64,000 bases of DNA, from the NCBI GenBank assembly GCA_963776205.1, contig CAVZLR010000004.1, positions 372,001-436,000 of the forward strand, read 5' to 3'. This DNA is from UBA4459 sp963776205. GTDB taxonomy: Bacteria > Bacteroidota > Bacteroidia > Bacteroidales > F082. Position 1 is the stretch's first letter. The number at the start of each line of letters is the position of its first letter. Positions 32,777 through 42,905 of the stretch are shown one piece after another. Made by a program: the position numbers and the translations under genes. Under the pieces are notes generated by a model. That model did no database searches. It had not been told where the DNA came from and was given only the letters and a program-made list of their open reading frames with translations.

Positions 32777-33493
32777 ATGAACGATTTGATTCAGTTCTTT
32801 TTAGAGCCTTACGAAACAGCAACTACAATCAATATACTTCTTGAGTTATTTGCAGCTGTATTTGGAGTGGTAAGTGTGTATTTCGCCCGTAACGAGAATA
32901 TCCTGGTATTCCCGACAGGAATTATCAGTACAGCTATTTATGTGTATCTGCTGTCTCAATGGACTTTATATGGTGATCTGATCATTAATGTGTACTATAC
33001 GCTAATGAGTGTATATGGCTGGTATATGTGGCATAAAGTTATTGACGATAAACAATCACACATTGCAATTAGCAGGACAAATTTGGCGGATAAACTAAAG
33101 GCATTGGGAATCTTTTTGTTTACATCTGTATTTGTAATAGTAGTCTACCGATATTTTGATGTGATGCCCAAACATTTAGGCTTTTCTGAGAGTGTATCAT
33201 TTGCATGGAGCCATATTACTTCTGGGAATGTTGAGGATTTTAGATTAGCCACACCATTTCTTGACACCTTTACCACTGGTATTTTCTTTGCAGCTATGTG
33301 GTTGATGGCCAATAAGAAAATTGAAAACTGGACACTTTGGATAATTGGTGATCTTGTATCCATTCCATTATATTTTGTCAAGGGATACGGTTTTACAGCT
33401 ATCCAATATGCTATCTTTCTTATGATTGCTATTTTGGCATATTTTTCATGGAGAAAGGCAATTGAAAACCAAAAAGAGGTGAGGTATGCTTAA
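32777..33493 (+). CDS. pnuC: PnuC-family vitamin precursor transporter
   Basis: PnuC-type proteins are SWEET-fold facilitators for nicotinamide riboside, thiamine (PnuT) or related compounds. The intact 238-residue protein shows about seven hydrophobic segments, with the family segment NVYYTLMSVYGWYMWHK and the C-terminal WIIGDLVSIPLYFVKGY. It overlaps the downstream NadR-like kinase by 8 bases. Thiamine is suggested by the YkoF-like neighbour, nicotinamide riboside by the kinase neighbour; the sequence alone does not decide. Confidence 0.88.
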   Translation: MNDLIQFFLEPYETATTINILLELFAAVFGVVSVYFARNENILVFPTGIISTAIYVYLLSQWTLYGDLIINVYYTLMSVYGWYMWHKVIDDKQSHIAISRTNLADKLKALGIFLFTSVFVIVVYRYFDVMPKHLGFSESVSFAWSHITSGNVEDFRLATPFLDTFTTGIFFAAMWLMANKKIENWTLWIIGDLVSIPLYFVKGYGFTAIQYAIFLMIAILAYFSWRKAIENQKEVRYA

Positions 33494-34004
33494 GCGAATT
33501 TCCATTACCGGACCTGAATCGACAGGTAAAAGTGAACTGGCATCAGGATTGGCAAAACATTATCAAACAGTCTATGTTCCTGAATATTCAAGAGAATACT
33601 TAAAGGAGATAGGAACAAATTATACCTTAGATGATGTGCTGAATATTGCCAAAGGACAACTTTATTCTGAAACCCGGTTCTTAAAGCTGGCAAATCAGTA
33701 TTTATTTTGTGACACAGATATGATTGTGGCAAAAATTTGGTGTACAGAAGTTTTTAATGAATGTCCAGAATGGATTGAAAAGATGCTGGTTGAACTTCCT
33801 TATGATTTATATTTACTCTGTTACCCTGACCTGGAATGGCAGCCCGACGTTTTAAGGGAAAACCCGGAAAATCGCGAATATTTATTCGGGCTATTTGTAA
33901 AGGAACTTGAACATCTCAATTTTCATTATCGAATTGTTAAAGGTAAGGGGAATGAAAGATTAAAAAATGCCATTACATTTGTAGATAACTTAGGCCCTGA
34001 ATGA
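33486..34004 (+). CDS. NadR-like ribosylnicotinamide kinase / AAA ATPase
   Basis: The intact 172-residue protein corresponds to the C-terminal kinase domain of NadR: Walker A TGPESTGKSELA at residues 7-18, VPEYSREYL, LFCDTDMIVAKIW and YLLCYPDLEWQPD, then RENPENRE. NadR kinases phosphorylate nicotinamide riboside after uptake, trapping it in the cell. The nucleotidyltransferase domain of full NadR is absent. The start lies within the end of pnuC and the stop overlaps the GT4 start (ATGA), so coupling is tight. Confidence 0.85.
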   Translation: MLKRISITGPESTGKSELASGLAKHYQTVYVPEYSREYLKEIGTNYTLDDVLNIAKGQLYSETRFLKLANQYLFCDTDMIVAKIWCTEVFNECPEWIEKMLVELPYDLYLLCYPDLEWQPDVLRENPENREYLFGLFVKELEHLNFHYRIVKGKGNERLKNAITFVDNLGPE

Positions 34005-35200
34005 AAAATACAGATTCTCAGAGAATAAAAGTATTACATCTTGTCAAGATGGTATCCAAACCGTTATGATCCCATGCCGGGATTGTTCATACAACGGCAT
34101 GCCGAAGCAGTTTCAAAATATTGTGATGTGGGAGTTGTATATGTGCATGCGGTTGAATATGAAGAGCAGACACAGCGATTTGAGCTTCAGATTGAACAAA
34201 TAAATGGCGTTCCTACAGCTATGGTCTATTATAAAAACCCATGTAAAAATTTCTCCCTTGATCGGTAAGTTGATCAAAGTGTATAGGTTTTATAAAGCCA
34301 ATAAAATAGGTATCAGGGCTATTAAAACTGAATTGGAAGGGATTGACCTGATCCATGTGCATATTTTAACCCGGCTTGGGGTGATTGCTTTATTCAATAA
34401 GGTTTTTAGGAATATTCCTTATGTTATAAGCGAACATTGGTCGAGGTATTTACCGCTAACAAACGAATTTAAAGGAGGATTCCGAAAGTGGGTAACACGC
34501 ATAGTTGTAAAACATGCATCAGCGGTTACAACGGTTACTCAAAACCTGGCCGATGCTATGCAAAATCATGGATTAAAAAATCCGAATTATAAAGTTTTAG
34601 CCAATGTGGTTACTGATGATTTTCTGAAATCTCCAAAAAATAAAAATCTAGAAGGTGCTAAAACTACTTTTATCCATGTCAGTTGTTTCGAAGATAAGTC
34701 GAAGAATATTAGTGGACTACTGCATGTGATTCTATCTCTTTCAAAGAAAAGAAGTGACTTTGTGTTCAGATTGGTGGGTGATGGGATGGATTTTGAAATC
34801 ATGAAACAGTACGCGATTGATTTGGGACTGGATAATAAAACGATTGAATTTACGGGCTTGTTGGAAGGTAAAGAATTGGTGAATCAAATGGCCGCTGCCG
34901 ATGTGATGGTAGTATTTAGTAATTATGAAAACTTCCCTGTGGTGATCAATGAAAGTTTTGCATTGGGAATTCCTGTGATGGCCACAAGGGTGGGAGGGAT
35001 TCCAGAATTTGTGAACGATACAGAACGGAAGATTGTTAGAAGCAGGTAATCAAATTGAACTTGAAAATCTTCTCAATAGTTATTTGGATAGAGAACTTCA
35101 GTTCGACGATATAATGATCATGCAAAAAGCGCGTCAGCAGTTCTCACCTGATGAAATAGGCAAAGAATTGTATAACCTCTATCTGAAAGCGCTCAATTAA
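34001..35200 (+). CDS. Glycosyltransferase family 4
   Basis: This GT-B enzyme transfers sugar from an activated donor. The N-terminal domain has RWYPNRYDPMPGLFIQRHA, EGIDLIHVHILTRLG and PYVISEHWSRY. The C-terminal donor domain shows VSCFEDKSKNISGLL, VGDGMDF and the E-x7-E motif in ENFPVVINESFALG. Frame changes lie near 34045, 34245 and 35040. Length is about 400 residues. Its ATG overlaps the kinase stop. Product unknown; likely cell-surface glycan. Confidence 0.85.
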
Positions 35201-35212
35201 AGTTGAAATAAA

Positions 35213-36563
35213 ATGAAAATCCATTTAATAGCCATCGGAGGAAGTGCGATGCACAACCTGGCCATCGCATTAAAAAAGAACGGCCATATAGTTTCCGGGT
35301 CCGATGATGAGATTTTTGAACCATCCAAAAGCCGCTTAAAGTCTTATGAATTATTACCAGAAAAATTTGGCTGGTTTCCTGATAAAATCAATGATTCAAT
35401 TGATATTATCATACTCGGAATGCATGCCCGGATAGATAATCCCGAACTTAATAAGGGCTCAAGAGTTGGGTTTAAAAATTTATTCGTACCCTGAATATCT
35501 CTACAAACATTCAAAAAACAAAAAACGGGTGGTCATTGGAGGAAGTCATGGTAAAACCACCATCACCGCAATGATCATGCATGTGATGAAACATTGCAGG
35601 TCTTGATTTCGATTACCTGGTGGGTTCCAAAATTGAGAATTTTGAAGTGATGGTGCGATTGAGTGAACAATGCCCCTATTATGATTTTTGAAGGGGATGA
35701 ATACCTGAGTTCCCCGATTGACAGGAGGCCGAAATTTCATTGGTACCATCCGAATATTGCTTTAATATCTGGGATTGCATGGGACCATATCAATGTTTTT
35801 CCTACTATTGAAAACTATAACGAACAGTTCTCCAAATTCATTCAATTAATTGAAAAGGATGGTGTCCTCATTTACAGCAAAGAAGATGAAGTATTGGATG
35901 AATTGGTTCATGGAAATAAAAGAGATGACCTGAGAATGTTTCCTTATAAGGTGTCGGACTATTTGATTGAAAACGGTATTAGCTTTCTCAAATCCAAAGA
36001 GCAAAAGATTCCATTAAAAGTATTTGGCAGGCATAATATGATGAATATAAGTGGCGCCAGGTGGGTTTGTAAGTCGATAGGAATAAATGAAGATGATTTT
36101 TATAAAGCGATCTCAACATTTGAAGGGACTTCAAATCGCCTGGAATTAATCGAAAAGAATAACCGTTTTGTTTTATACAAAGATTTTGCACATGCGCCAT
36201 CCAAAGTAAAAGCGACTATCAATGCTGTAAAGGAACAATATACAGAACGTGAGTTAATTGCCTGTTTGGAACTTCATACATTCAGCAGTTTGAATAAAGC
36301 TTTCTTAGCCCAATATAAAGGTTCATTTAAAATGGCTGACAAAGGATGCGTTTATTACAATCCGCATACAGTTGAAATGAAAAAACTGGAACGTATCAGC
36401 ATCTGATGATATAAAGAAAGCTTTTGGAAGAGACGATTTGGAAGTTTTCACGAATTCCGATGAAATGATTGAATGGCTATTAGATAATACAAGTGTTTCA
36501 AAGAAAGTTTTTTTAATGATGAGTTCTGGGAATTTTAATGGAATAGATTTTAAAGCAACTTAA
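35213..36563 (+). CDS. mpl: UDP-N-acetylmuramate:peptide ligase, Mpl type
   Basis: The Mur-ligase family member begins with IHLIAIGGSAMHNLAIALK, the Mpl/MurC-like N-terminal Rossmann motif. The ATP-binding loop reads VVIGGSHGKTT, the central domain has EGDEYLSSPIDRRPKF and GIAWDHINVFP, and the C-terminal domain has YKDFAHAPSKVKATI. Mpl recycles murein tripeptide by ligating it to UDP-MurNAc. MurC is the alternative, but the EGDEYLSS pattern and ALHTFSSLN-like end favour Mpl. Frame changes lie near 35470, 35600, 35670 and 36400. Length is about 450 residues. Confidence 0.85.
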
Positions 36564-36604
36564 CTTATAAATTTTCCAAAGTAAATTTGGAAAAGTATAG
36601 AAAC

Positions 36605-36633
36605 AAAAAAACCGGCATTTAGCCGGTTTTTTT
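36605..36633. terminator. Bidirectional terminator between mpl and rho
   Basis: A perfect stem of 12 bases (AAAAAAACCGGC and its complement) closes a 5-base loop ATTTA. It is T-flanked on both strands and lies between the two convergent stops. Confidence 0.85.
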
Positions 36634-36656
36634 AATGCTGTAAATCTTATTCTTAA

Positions 36657-38358
36657 CTATTCATAGAAATTAGAAACTCTTCGTTCGATTGGGTAAATTT
36701 CATCCTGATCTTTAAGAAACTCCATAGCCTCAATCGGATTCATATCCGATAAGTGGTTACGTAAAATCCAGATTCTTTGTAGGTTTTCTTTATCAACAAG
36801 TAAATCCTCACGCCTTGTACTGGAAGCAACGATATCGAAGGATGGATAGATCCGTTTGTTTGAAAGTTTACGATCCAATTGGAGTTCCATATTACCGGTT
36901 CCTTTAAACTCTTCAAAGATAACTTCATCCATTTTTGATCCTGTATCAATCAAGAGCTGTTGCAATAATGGTCAGCGAACCACCATTTTCAATATTTCGG
37001 GCTGCACCAAAGAACCGTTTTGGTTTTTGCAGGGCATTGGCTTCAACGCCACCTGATAATACTTTACCTGAAGCAGGTGACATGGTATTATAGGCCCTGG
37101 CAAGACGTGTAATAGAGTCTAAGAGGATAACCACATCATGGCCACACTCTGTTAACCTTTTGGCTTTTTCAAGCACCAGGTTGGCAATTTTCACGTGTTT
37201 TTCAGCAGGCTCATCAAATGTAGAAGCAATTACTTCTCCATTTACGCTTCGTGCCATATCTGTAACCTCTTCCGGGCGTTCATCAATTAATAGGATGATC
37301 AGGTAGACTTCCGGGTGATTTGCTGCAATAGCATTGGCTATTTCTTTTAATAAAACAGTTTTACCGGTTTTTGGCTGCGAAACAATCAATCCACGCTGTC
37401 CTTTTCCAATAGGTGTAAACAAATCCATTACCCTGGTGGAAATAGATTCATCTTTATGACCTGTAATGGTGAATTTTTCTTCAGGAAATAAAGGTGTTAA
37501 AAAGTCAAAAGGAATACGGTCGCGCACTTCTTCCGGTAATTTGCCATTGATTTTTTCAACTTTAATGAGAGGAAAATATTTTTCACTTTCTTTTGGAGGA
37601 CGTACATTACCTTTAACTGTATCACCGGTTTTTAATCCAAATAATTTGATTTGAGATTGTGAAACATACACATCATCAGGTGAATTAAGGTAATAATAAT
37701 CAGAAGATCTTAAGAAACCATAACCATCAGGCATAATTTCCAATACACCTTCAGCTGATACCATACCTTCAAATTCAAAAGCAAACTCGTTTCTTTGTCC
37801 TTCTTTCATTTTGATGATCATCTTTTCTGCCATTATTATCCTTTTTTGATTTCTGATGATCAAAATTTCTTTTTTCGCGATCCCTGTCTTTATCCTTAGG
37901 TTTGTCTTTGGATGGCTCAGGCTTTACTTTGGTTCTCTTTTTGCAATAGATTCTTCCTCAAGAGCTTCTATCTTTGGTTTGGGAGTATTTTCATGCTTTG
38001 GTTTATCATGAGATTCCTTTACACGTTGTCTTTTTCTATGCGAATGTCAGAGACTTTCGGTCTTGATTTGTCCTGGAATCATCTGATTCGTATTTTTCCG
38101 GTCGGTTTCTGTCTGATTCTTTAAGAACTGGTTTTTCTGTCTGGTTTTCTTCAGTTCACCGTTTCTTTCAGTCCTTTCTGGCTTCTTTTTTGAAGTCTTT
38201 CTCATCTTTTTAACAGAAGGGTTTAGTGCCTGCTGGTCTAATATCTTGTAGATAAGGTCTTTTTTTAAAAGTTTATCTGCCTTTGGAATACCAAGGTCTT
38301 TTGCAATTTGTCGTAAATCAGCAACTAATTTGCTATTTAACTCAACAATATCATACAT
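36657..38358 (-). CDS. rho: Transcription termination factor Rho with charged N-terminal insertion
   Basis: Rho is a hexameric RNA helicase that ends transcription. The N-terminal SAP-like domain reads VADLRQIAKDLGIPKADKL. It is followed by about 150 Lys/Arg/Glu/Asp-rich residues across 38300-37860. The cold-shock-like domain has DGYGFLRSSDYYYL. The motor has Walker A PKTGKTVLLKEIA, IDERPEEVTDMAR and LLDSITRLARAYN. The end reads IYPSFDIVASSTRREDLL. Frames change near 38050, 37940 and 36960. Length is about 567 residues. Long N-terminal insertions are typical of Bacteroidota Rho. Confidence 0.93.
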
Positions 38359-38474
38359 AAATTATGGATTTAATCTTTTTCGATTGTTATAATTTTTAAA
38401 CCGAAATTATTTAGTGTAAAACTTATATTCTATATGGAGGTTTGTGATGATTAGAAAAGAATCCTAATCGCATG

Positions 38475-38482
38475 CAAATATA
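38475..38482 (-). promoter_or_regulatory. -7 element TATATTTG before rho
   Basis: A minus-strand TAnnTTTG match, 116 bases before ATG 38358, implying a leader of about 110 bases. Rho leaders often carry autoregulatory sites; none is identified here. Confidence 0.4.
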
Positions 38483-38585
38483 GTATTTTTTTATGTCAAA
38501 CGAACTGATTATGAAAAAATAAAGATTTATATGATTAGTAACCTAAAAATTGAGATTGGATTAATGAGCCATTTATGATAATGTT

Positions 38586-38593
38586 TACATTTG
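38586..38593 (+). promoter_or_regulatory. -7 element TACATTTG before DUF4293
   Basis: An exact TAnnTTTG match, 24 bases before ATG 38618. Confidence 0.5.
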
Positions 38594-38617
38594 CAACGAA
38601 TTAAACATTATAATCTT

Positions 38618-39083
38618 ATGATTCAACGTAAACAGTCTGTTTTTTTATTGCTTGCTGCCATTGCTTTGGGTTTATTGCATTACTTTCCGCTGGCTTCATT
38701 TATTGGTGATAAAGATTCGCTGGTCATGTATATTTTTAAAGTCGAAAGCCTTGTTCCTGATCAGCTTCCTGATTTACCTGAGTATTTTATTTTTCCATTG
38801 TTAGCGGTAAACTCAATGATCATTCTGTTAACCATATTAATTATCTTTCTGTTTAAAAACCGACGGATGCAGTTAAATCTTACTCAGGTTTTCACTTATC
38901 CTGTTACTCATTATGATAGGTTCATTCTTTTTCTATTTTGTAAGTATTCTTGAAAAAGCTTCAGGGGGATTAACGCATTATGAAATAGGATCATATATGC
39001 CACTGGTGGCCTTTATTTTTTATATACTGGCTTACAGAGGAATTATGAGTGATGAAAAGCTGTTAGGTCGGCTGACAGGTTGA
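38618..39083 (+). CDS. DUF4293 membrane protein
   Basis: Starting MIQRKQSVFLLLAAIAL, this protein has about four hydrophobic segments, with FKNRRMQLNLTQ between two of them and a tail LAYRGIMSDEKLLG. The opening and the RxxQL(N) loop match DUF4293, a family confined to Bacteroidota with unknown function. A frame change near 38915 splits the gene, and the second half ends at TGA 39081. Length is about 155 residues. It lies back to back with rho, as in related genomes. Confidence 0.8.
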
Positions 39084-39105
39084 GGTAGTATTAAATCCTG
39101 AACTT

Positions 39106-39601
39106 TTACTTTCTTTCCGATTCAAACACATCCAGATCTTTTATTTGATCACCATCAATGGTTAACCTTACCATGGTTATCTTTTTATGAAGACCTGATT
39201 TCCCGGCAGATCCAGGATTGATATGCAGCAATTTGATATTTCTTATCAGGCATCACTTTTAAAATATGCGAATGGCCTGATATAAATAGTTGTGGTTGAT
39301 GTTGTTCGATCAATTGCCGGGCTTTTTGGCTGTATCTTCCCGGATAACCACCGATGTGAATCATTAAAACTTTTACATTTTCACAATTAAATAATTCGTA
39401 TTCAGGATATTCAGTTCTTACTTTTGTATCGTCAATGTTGCCGTAAACGGCCTTAAAAGGTTTTAGTTTTGCTAATTTGTCAGCAGTTTCAATATTACCA
39501 ATATCTCCTGCATGCCATATTTCATTACAGTCCACAAAAAAATCGGACACACCCGGATGTATAAATCCATGTGTGTCCGACAATATGCCAATTCTTTTCA
39601 T
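39106..39601 (-). CDS. YfcE/MJ0936-type metallophosphoesterase
   Basis: This is a calcineurin-like phosphodiesterase of the YfcE group. Metal-binding motifs are RIGILSDTHG (D-x-H), WHAGDIGN (GD), YGNID (GN-D), IHIGGYPG and SGHSH. After a frame change near 39245 the C terminus reads LLHINPGSAGKSG, with the usual family PGS motif. Length is about 165 residues. It starts 7 bases downstream of the DUF3078 stop on the same strand. The substrate is probably a small phosphodiester. Confidence 0.88.
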
Positions 39602-39607
39602 GAAACC

Positions 39608-40519
39608 TTAAAAGGCAAACCCTACGCTTAGCATCAGGAACTCTTTAAATTGAGTTCTGGGCCCTGTATTGCCATTTTTATCGGTTATCATAATATCATT
39701 ATCATATATCATTTGAGTTGAAAGGTCGACATTTAGCCAGCTATTAACTTTCAAGCCAATCAGAACCTCCCAGTTAACATCAATATTTTGTGGTTCGTTC
39801 AGGTAGTCGGAGAAAAGCTCAAGTTTGGTTCCAATGGTTATGTTTTTAGCAACTTCTTTTGATAATGCTGTTAAAAGCTTGGCGCCAAACATGAATTTAG
39901 ATTTTTGTGCATGTGTAATTACAGTCCCAGTTTCAGGATCTACTACAGCTGGCTCTAATCCAAAAGCTCCTTTGTCAGCCAACCCCTGATCATTTACAAT
40001 CATCCATGCTGCAGTTGCCGGCGATATATTAAGTAAGAACCAGTCATTTGGCTTGTACTGGATACCAGGTCCGATATCAATGTAGCCTGGCGCCATAAAC
40101 TTCGAGATATAATTGCTTGAATCTACACTGTAATCGTAACCTTTGGCGAATTGGGTGCCGAATTTTCCCATGACTGAAAATAGCCAAGGACCTTTGATTT
40201 CATAAGTGTATCCAGGGATATATTCAATTTTATCATCTGTTTTCATCGGATTACCGTCTCCAATAATTGAATATCCTAATGCCAGGTTAAGCCAATTGGT
40301 AAAACCATGCTTTCCATTAAGGTAATTCGCATTCATACCATACTTTCCAATGACGTTTAATGAGTTATCACCACCTGCTGACCAATTAGCAAAGTAACTT
40401 TGTGAGAAGTTTGCGCTTGCTTTACCCATGATCGTCCAGTTACCTAGCTGGATGGTGTCGTTTTGCGCTTGCGCAATTAAAAAACCTGATAATAAGGTTA
40501 TTAGTAGAAATCTTTTCAT
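39608..40519 (-). CDS. DUF3078 outer-membrane-like protein
   Basis: The intact 303-residue protein starts with a signal peptide ending IAQAQ. The mature part is strand-rich, with WTIMGKASANFSQSYFANWSAGGDNS, a WSxGGxNS pattern diagnostic of DUF3078, and it ends with an aromatic residue (LMLSVGFAF), as outer-membrane barrels do. Its function is unknown; the family is common in Bacteroidota. It probably shares a transcript with the downstream phosphoesterase. Confidence 0.82.
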   Translation of the reverse strand: MKRFLLITLLSGFLIAQAQNDTIQLGNWTIMGKASANFSQSYFANWSAGGDNSLNVIGKYGMNANYLNGKHGFTNWLNLALGYSIIGDGNPMKTDDKIEYIPGYTYEIKGPWLFSVMGKFGTQFAKGYDYSVDSSNYISKFMAPGYIDIGPGIQYKPNDWFLLNISPATAAWMIVNDQGLADKGAFGLEPAVVDPETGTVITHAQKSKFMFGAKLLTALSKEVAKNITIGTKLELFSDYLNEPQNIDVNWEVLIGLKVNSWLNVDLSTQMIYDNDIMITDKNGNTGPRTQFKEFLMLSVGFAF

Positions 40520-40548
40520 GATAAGTTTTAATTAATCTAAAAAAAATG

Positions 40549-40556
40549 CAAAGATA
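40549..40556 (-). promoter_or_regulatory. -7 element TATCTTTG before DUF3078
   Basis: A minus-strand TAnnTTTG match, 29 bases before ATG 40519. Confidence 0.5.
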
Positions 40557-40612
40557 ATTTTTTTGAATTTGAATGCAAGACAAATTGATCGGTTATCTGG
40601 AAAGTGTCATTA

Positions 40613-41432
40613 TTAGAGCCCTGAATTAGATTGGTTTGGTATGTGCTTACTTCGATTATCGGCAGGGTTGAAATAAAAGATCATTTCATATTTTGTCCGG
40701 ACATATAGATCCTCTTTAATACCTGGAGTCCATTTAAGCAATTGTAATATCCTGATCGATTCTTCACAACAGCCTCCACCCAGGGTCTCGATCACTTGAA
40801 TATTGGAAGGAATTCCATTTGTCTCAATTACAAATGAAAGTTTGACACTCCCTTTAATTCCCAGTTTCTGAGCTTCTGCCGGGTAACTCATTTCCTTGTA
40901 AATAAAATCTTCCAAACCATCAAATTGGTCAGAAATGATGGGTTTTGGGGCAGCTGTTAATTGTTGTAAATTATTTATAATATTCGAAGAATCAATACTA
41001 TAATCATTAAAAATGATTTGATCATATCCCCTAGACTTAATATATTTTGCATACTTTTTTAGATTGTATGATATCTCAAATTCGCCGGTACTTGCAACAG
41101 GTATTCCATATGATGTTGCAGGATTCCAAATGATTAGGTCAAATAGTCGCAAAGCCGAACTAATCCAGCTCCGGAGATACATGATTTTCAACCCACCGTT
41201 CAATTATGTGACCATCCTCATCCATATTGAAATGAATTAATACCTTACCTTCTGTGTTCTTTTCTTTCGCTTTTTCAGGATATATTAAATGAGCGTGAAT
41301 AAAATCCTTGAGCAATTTTTTTGTCATAATTGGGCTGGGAGATGTATAGCTCTGAGCATCAGCTTGCAAAAGTGGCAGGATGCATCAAATCAGAAATGAA
41401 ATGAAAATGGTTGCGGTTTTCATCGTTAACAT
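40613..41432 (-). CDS. Secreted protein with TonB C-terminal-like domains
   Basis: From ATG 41432 (or 41423) there is a signal peptide ending LLQADAQ, interrupted by an in-frame TGA at 41387-41385. The mature part has two copies of the TonB C-terminal-like fold. The first has HAHLIYPEKAKEKNTEGKV and FNMDEDGHI; the second, in another frame after about 41160, has MSYPAEAQKLGIKGSVKLS, ETLGGGCCEESIRIL and LLKWTPGIK. Length is about 273 residues. The second copy is the better match to energy-transducer TonB. No membrane anchor or proline-rich spacer is visible, so a true TonB role is unlikely. Confidence 0.65.
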
Positions 41433-41595
41433 CTTAAATCACTATAAAATTAGTGAATTTTCGAAGAAAATAAAAGACAATCAAGGAATGTTATCACAAG
41501 ATGCGGACAATTAAGAATTTTAGTTATTTCTGAAATCCACTGTTTCTCGTTCACTTCAGGCGTAGATTTTGTAATTTTACTAAAAAAATTAAACA

Positions 41596-42904
41596 ATGGA
41601 GTTTGTTTATCTTTCAGTAGGGGTGTTATAGGATTTATCATTGGTTTTATTATTGTCCAGCTTTATAACAAGAATAAATTTTTAAACAAAGAAAAGGCAC
41701 TGGAAAACCATGCAAGTGTTTTGATATCAAAAAATGAAGGTCTGGAAGCGGAACTTTCCGTTCTTAGAACAGAGCTTCAAAAAGAAACGGATAACCGTGA
41801 AAAAGCAGTTCAGCAAAATGTTAAATACCAATCTGATTTCGAACATATATCAGAGAAACTTGATAATGAGCGCAAACAGCTGGAAGAATTCAGAAAAAAT
41901 TCGCAACTGAGTTTGAAAATATCGCCAATAAAATATTAAAGCAGAATACGCTGGAATTCAGCCAGACAAGCGTAAAAAATATGGGAGAACTGATCAACCC
42001 TTTAAAAGAAAAGATCAGAGATTTTGAGAAGAAAGTAGAAGACACCTATAAACAAGGGTTAAAGGATCAAACTGATCTTAAAGTGGAACTAAGAAAACTG
42101 CATGAATTAAGCCTGGCACTCGATAAAGATGCAAAGGATTTAACGAAAGCGCTGAAATCGGATTCAAAAAAACAGGGAAACTGGGGTGAGGTGATACTTG
42201 AGCGCGTGCTTGAACGCAGCGGATTGATTAAAGGCGAAGAGTATTATATGCAATTCACGGGTAAATCAGAAGACGGAAGTATATTACGTCCAGATGTGGT
42301 GATTCGTTTACCAGAAGATAAACACCTGGTCATTGACTCAAAGGTTTCATTAACAGCCTACACTGAATTTGCCAGTGCCGATACAGATGTGCAAAGGGAT
42401 ATTTTATTAAAGAAGCATCTGGACTCCATCAGGAAACACATTAAGGAATTAAGTGATAAAAATTATGCATCACTGTTGGGCATTAATTCCCCTGATTTTG
42501 TGCTGATGTTCCTGCCAATTGAACCTGCCTTCGGTCTTGCCGTGCAAAACGATCATGAGCTTTTTAATTATGCATGGCAGCAGAAGGTAATCATTGTGAG
42601 TCCGACCACCTTATTGGCCACTTTACGGACTGTGGCTTCCATCTGGAAATATGAAAAACAAACGCAAAATGCCATTGAAATAGCCAAAAGAGGCGGTTTG
42701 CTTTATGATAAATTCGTGAATTTTGTGAAAGACCTGGAAGATGTGGGAAAAAGTATTGCAGGTGCCGAAAAAGCATATAATGAGGCACACAAAAAATTAG
42801 TTTCAGGCAGGGGTGACCTGATCAACCAGGCAGAGCAATTGAAAACAATGGGGGTGATAACGAAAAAAAGCCTTCCTGCTGAATATCTTGAAACAGATGA
42901 ATAA
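41596..42904 (+). CDS. rmuC: DNA recombination protein RmuC
   Basis: RmuC is a membrane-tethered nuclease-fold protein that limits rearrangements at inverted repeats. The start from ATG 41596 is a hydrophobic segment in two frames, followed by about 100 residues of coiled coil (ENHASVLISKNEGLEAEL). The RmuC core has KQGNWGEVILERVLERSGL, RPDVVIRLPEDKHLVIDSK and FVLMFLPIEPAFGLAV. The tail is SGRGDLINQAEQLKTMG. Frame changes lie near 41628 and 41910. Length is about 436 residues. Confidence 0.9.
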
Positions 42905-42905
42905 A

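Noticed and set aside
41385..41387. In-frame TGA as a possible selenocysteine or recoded codon
   Set aside because: It falls in a signal peptide, no SECIS-like hairpin is evident, and other interrupted genes use TAA and TAG.
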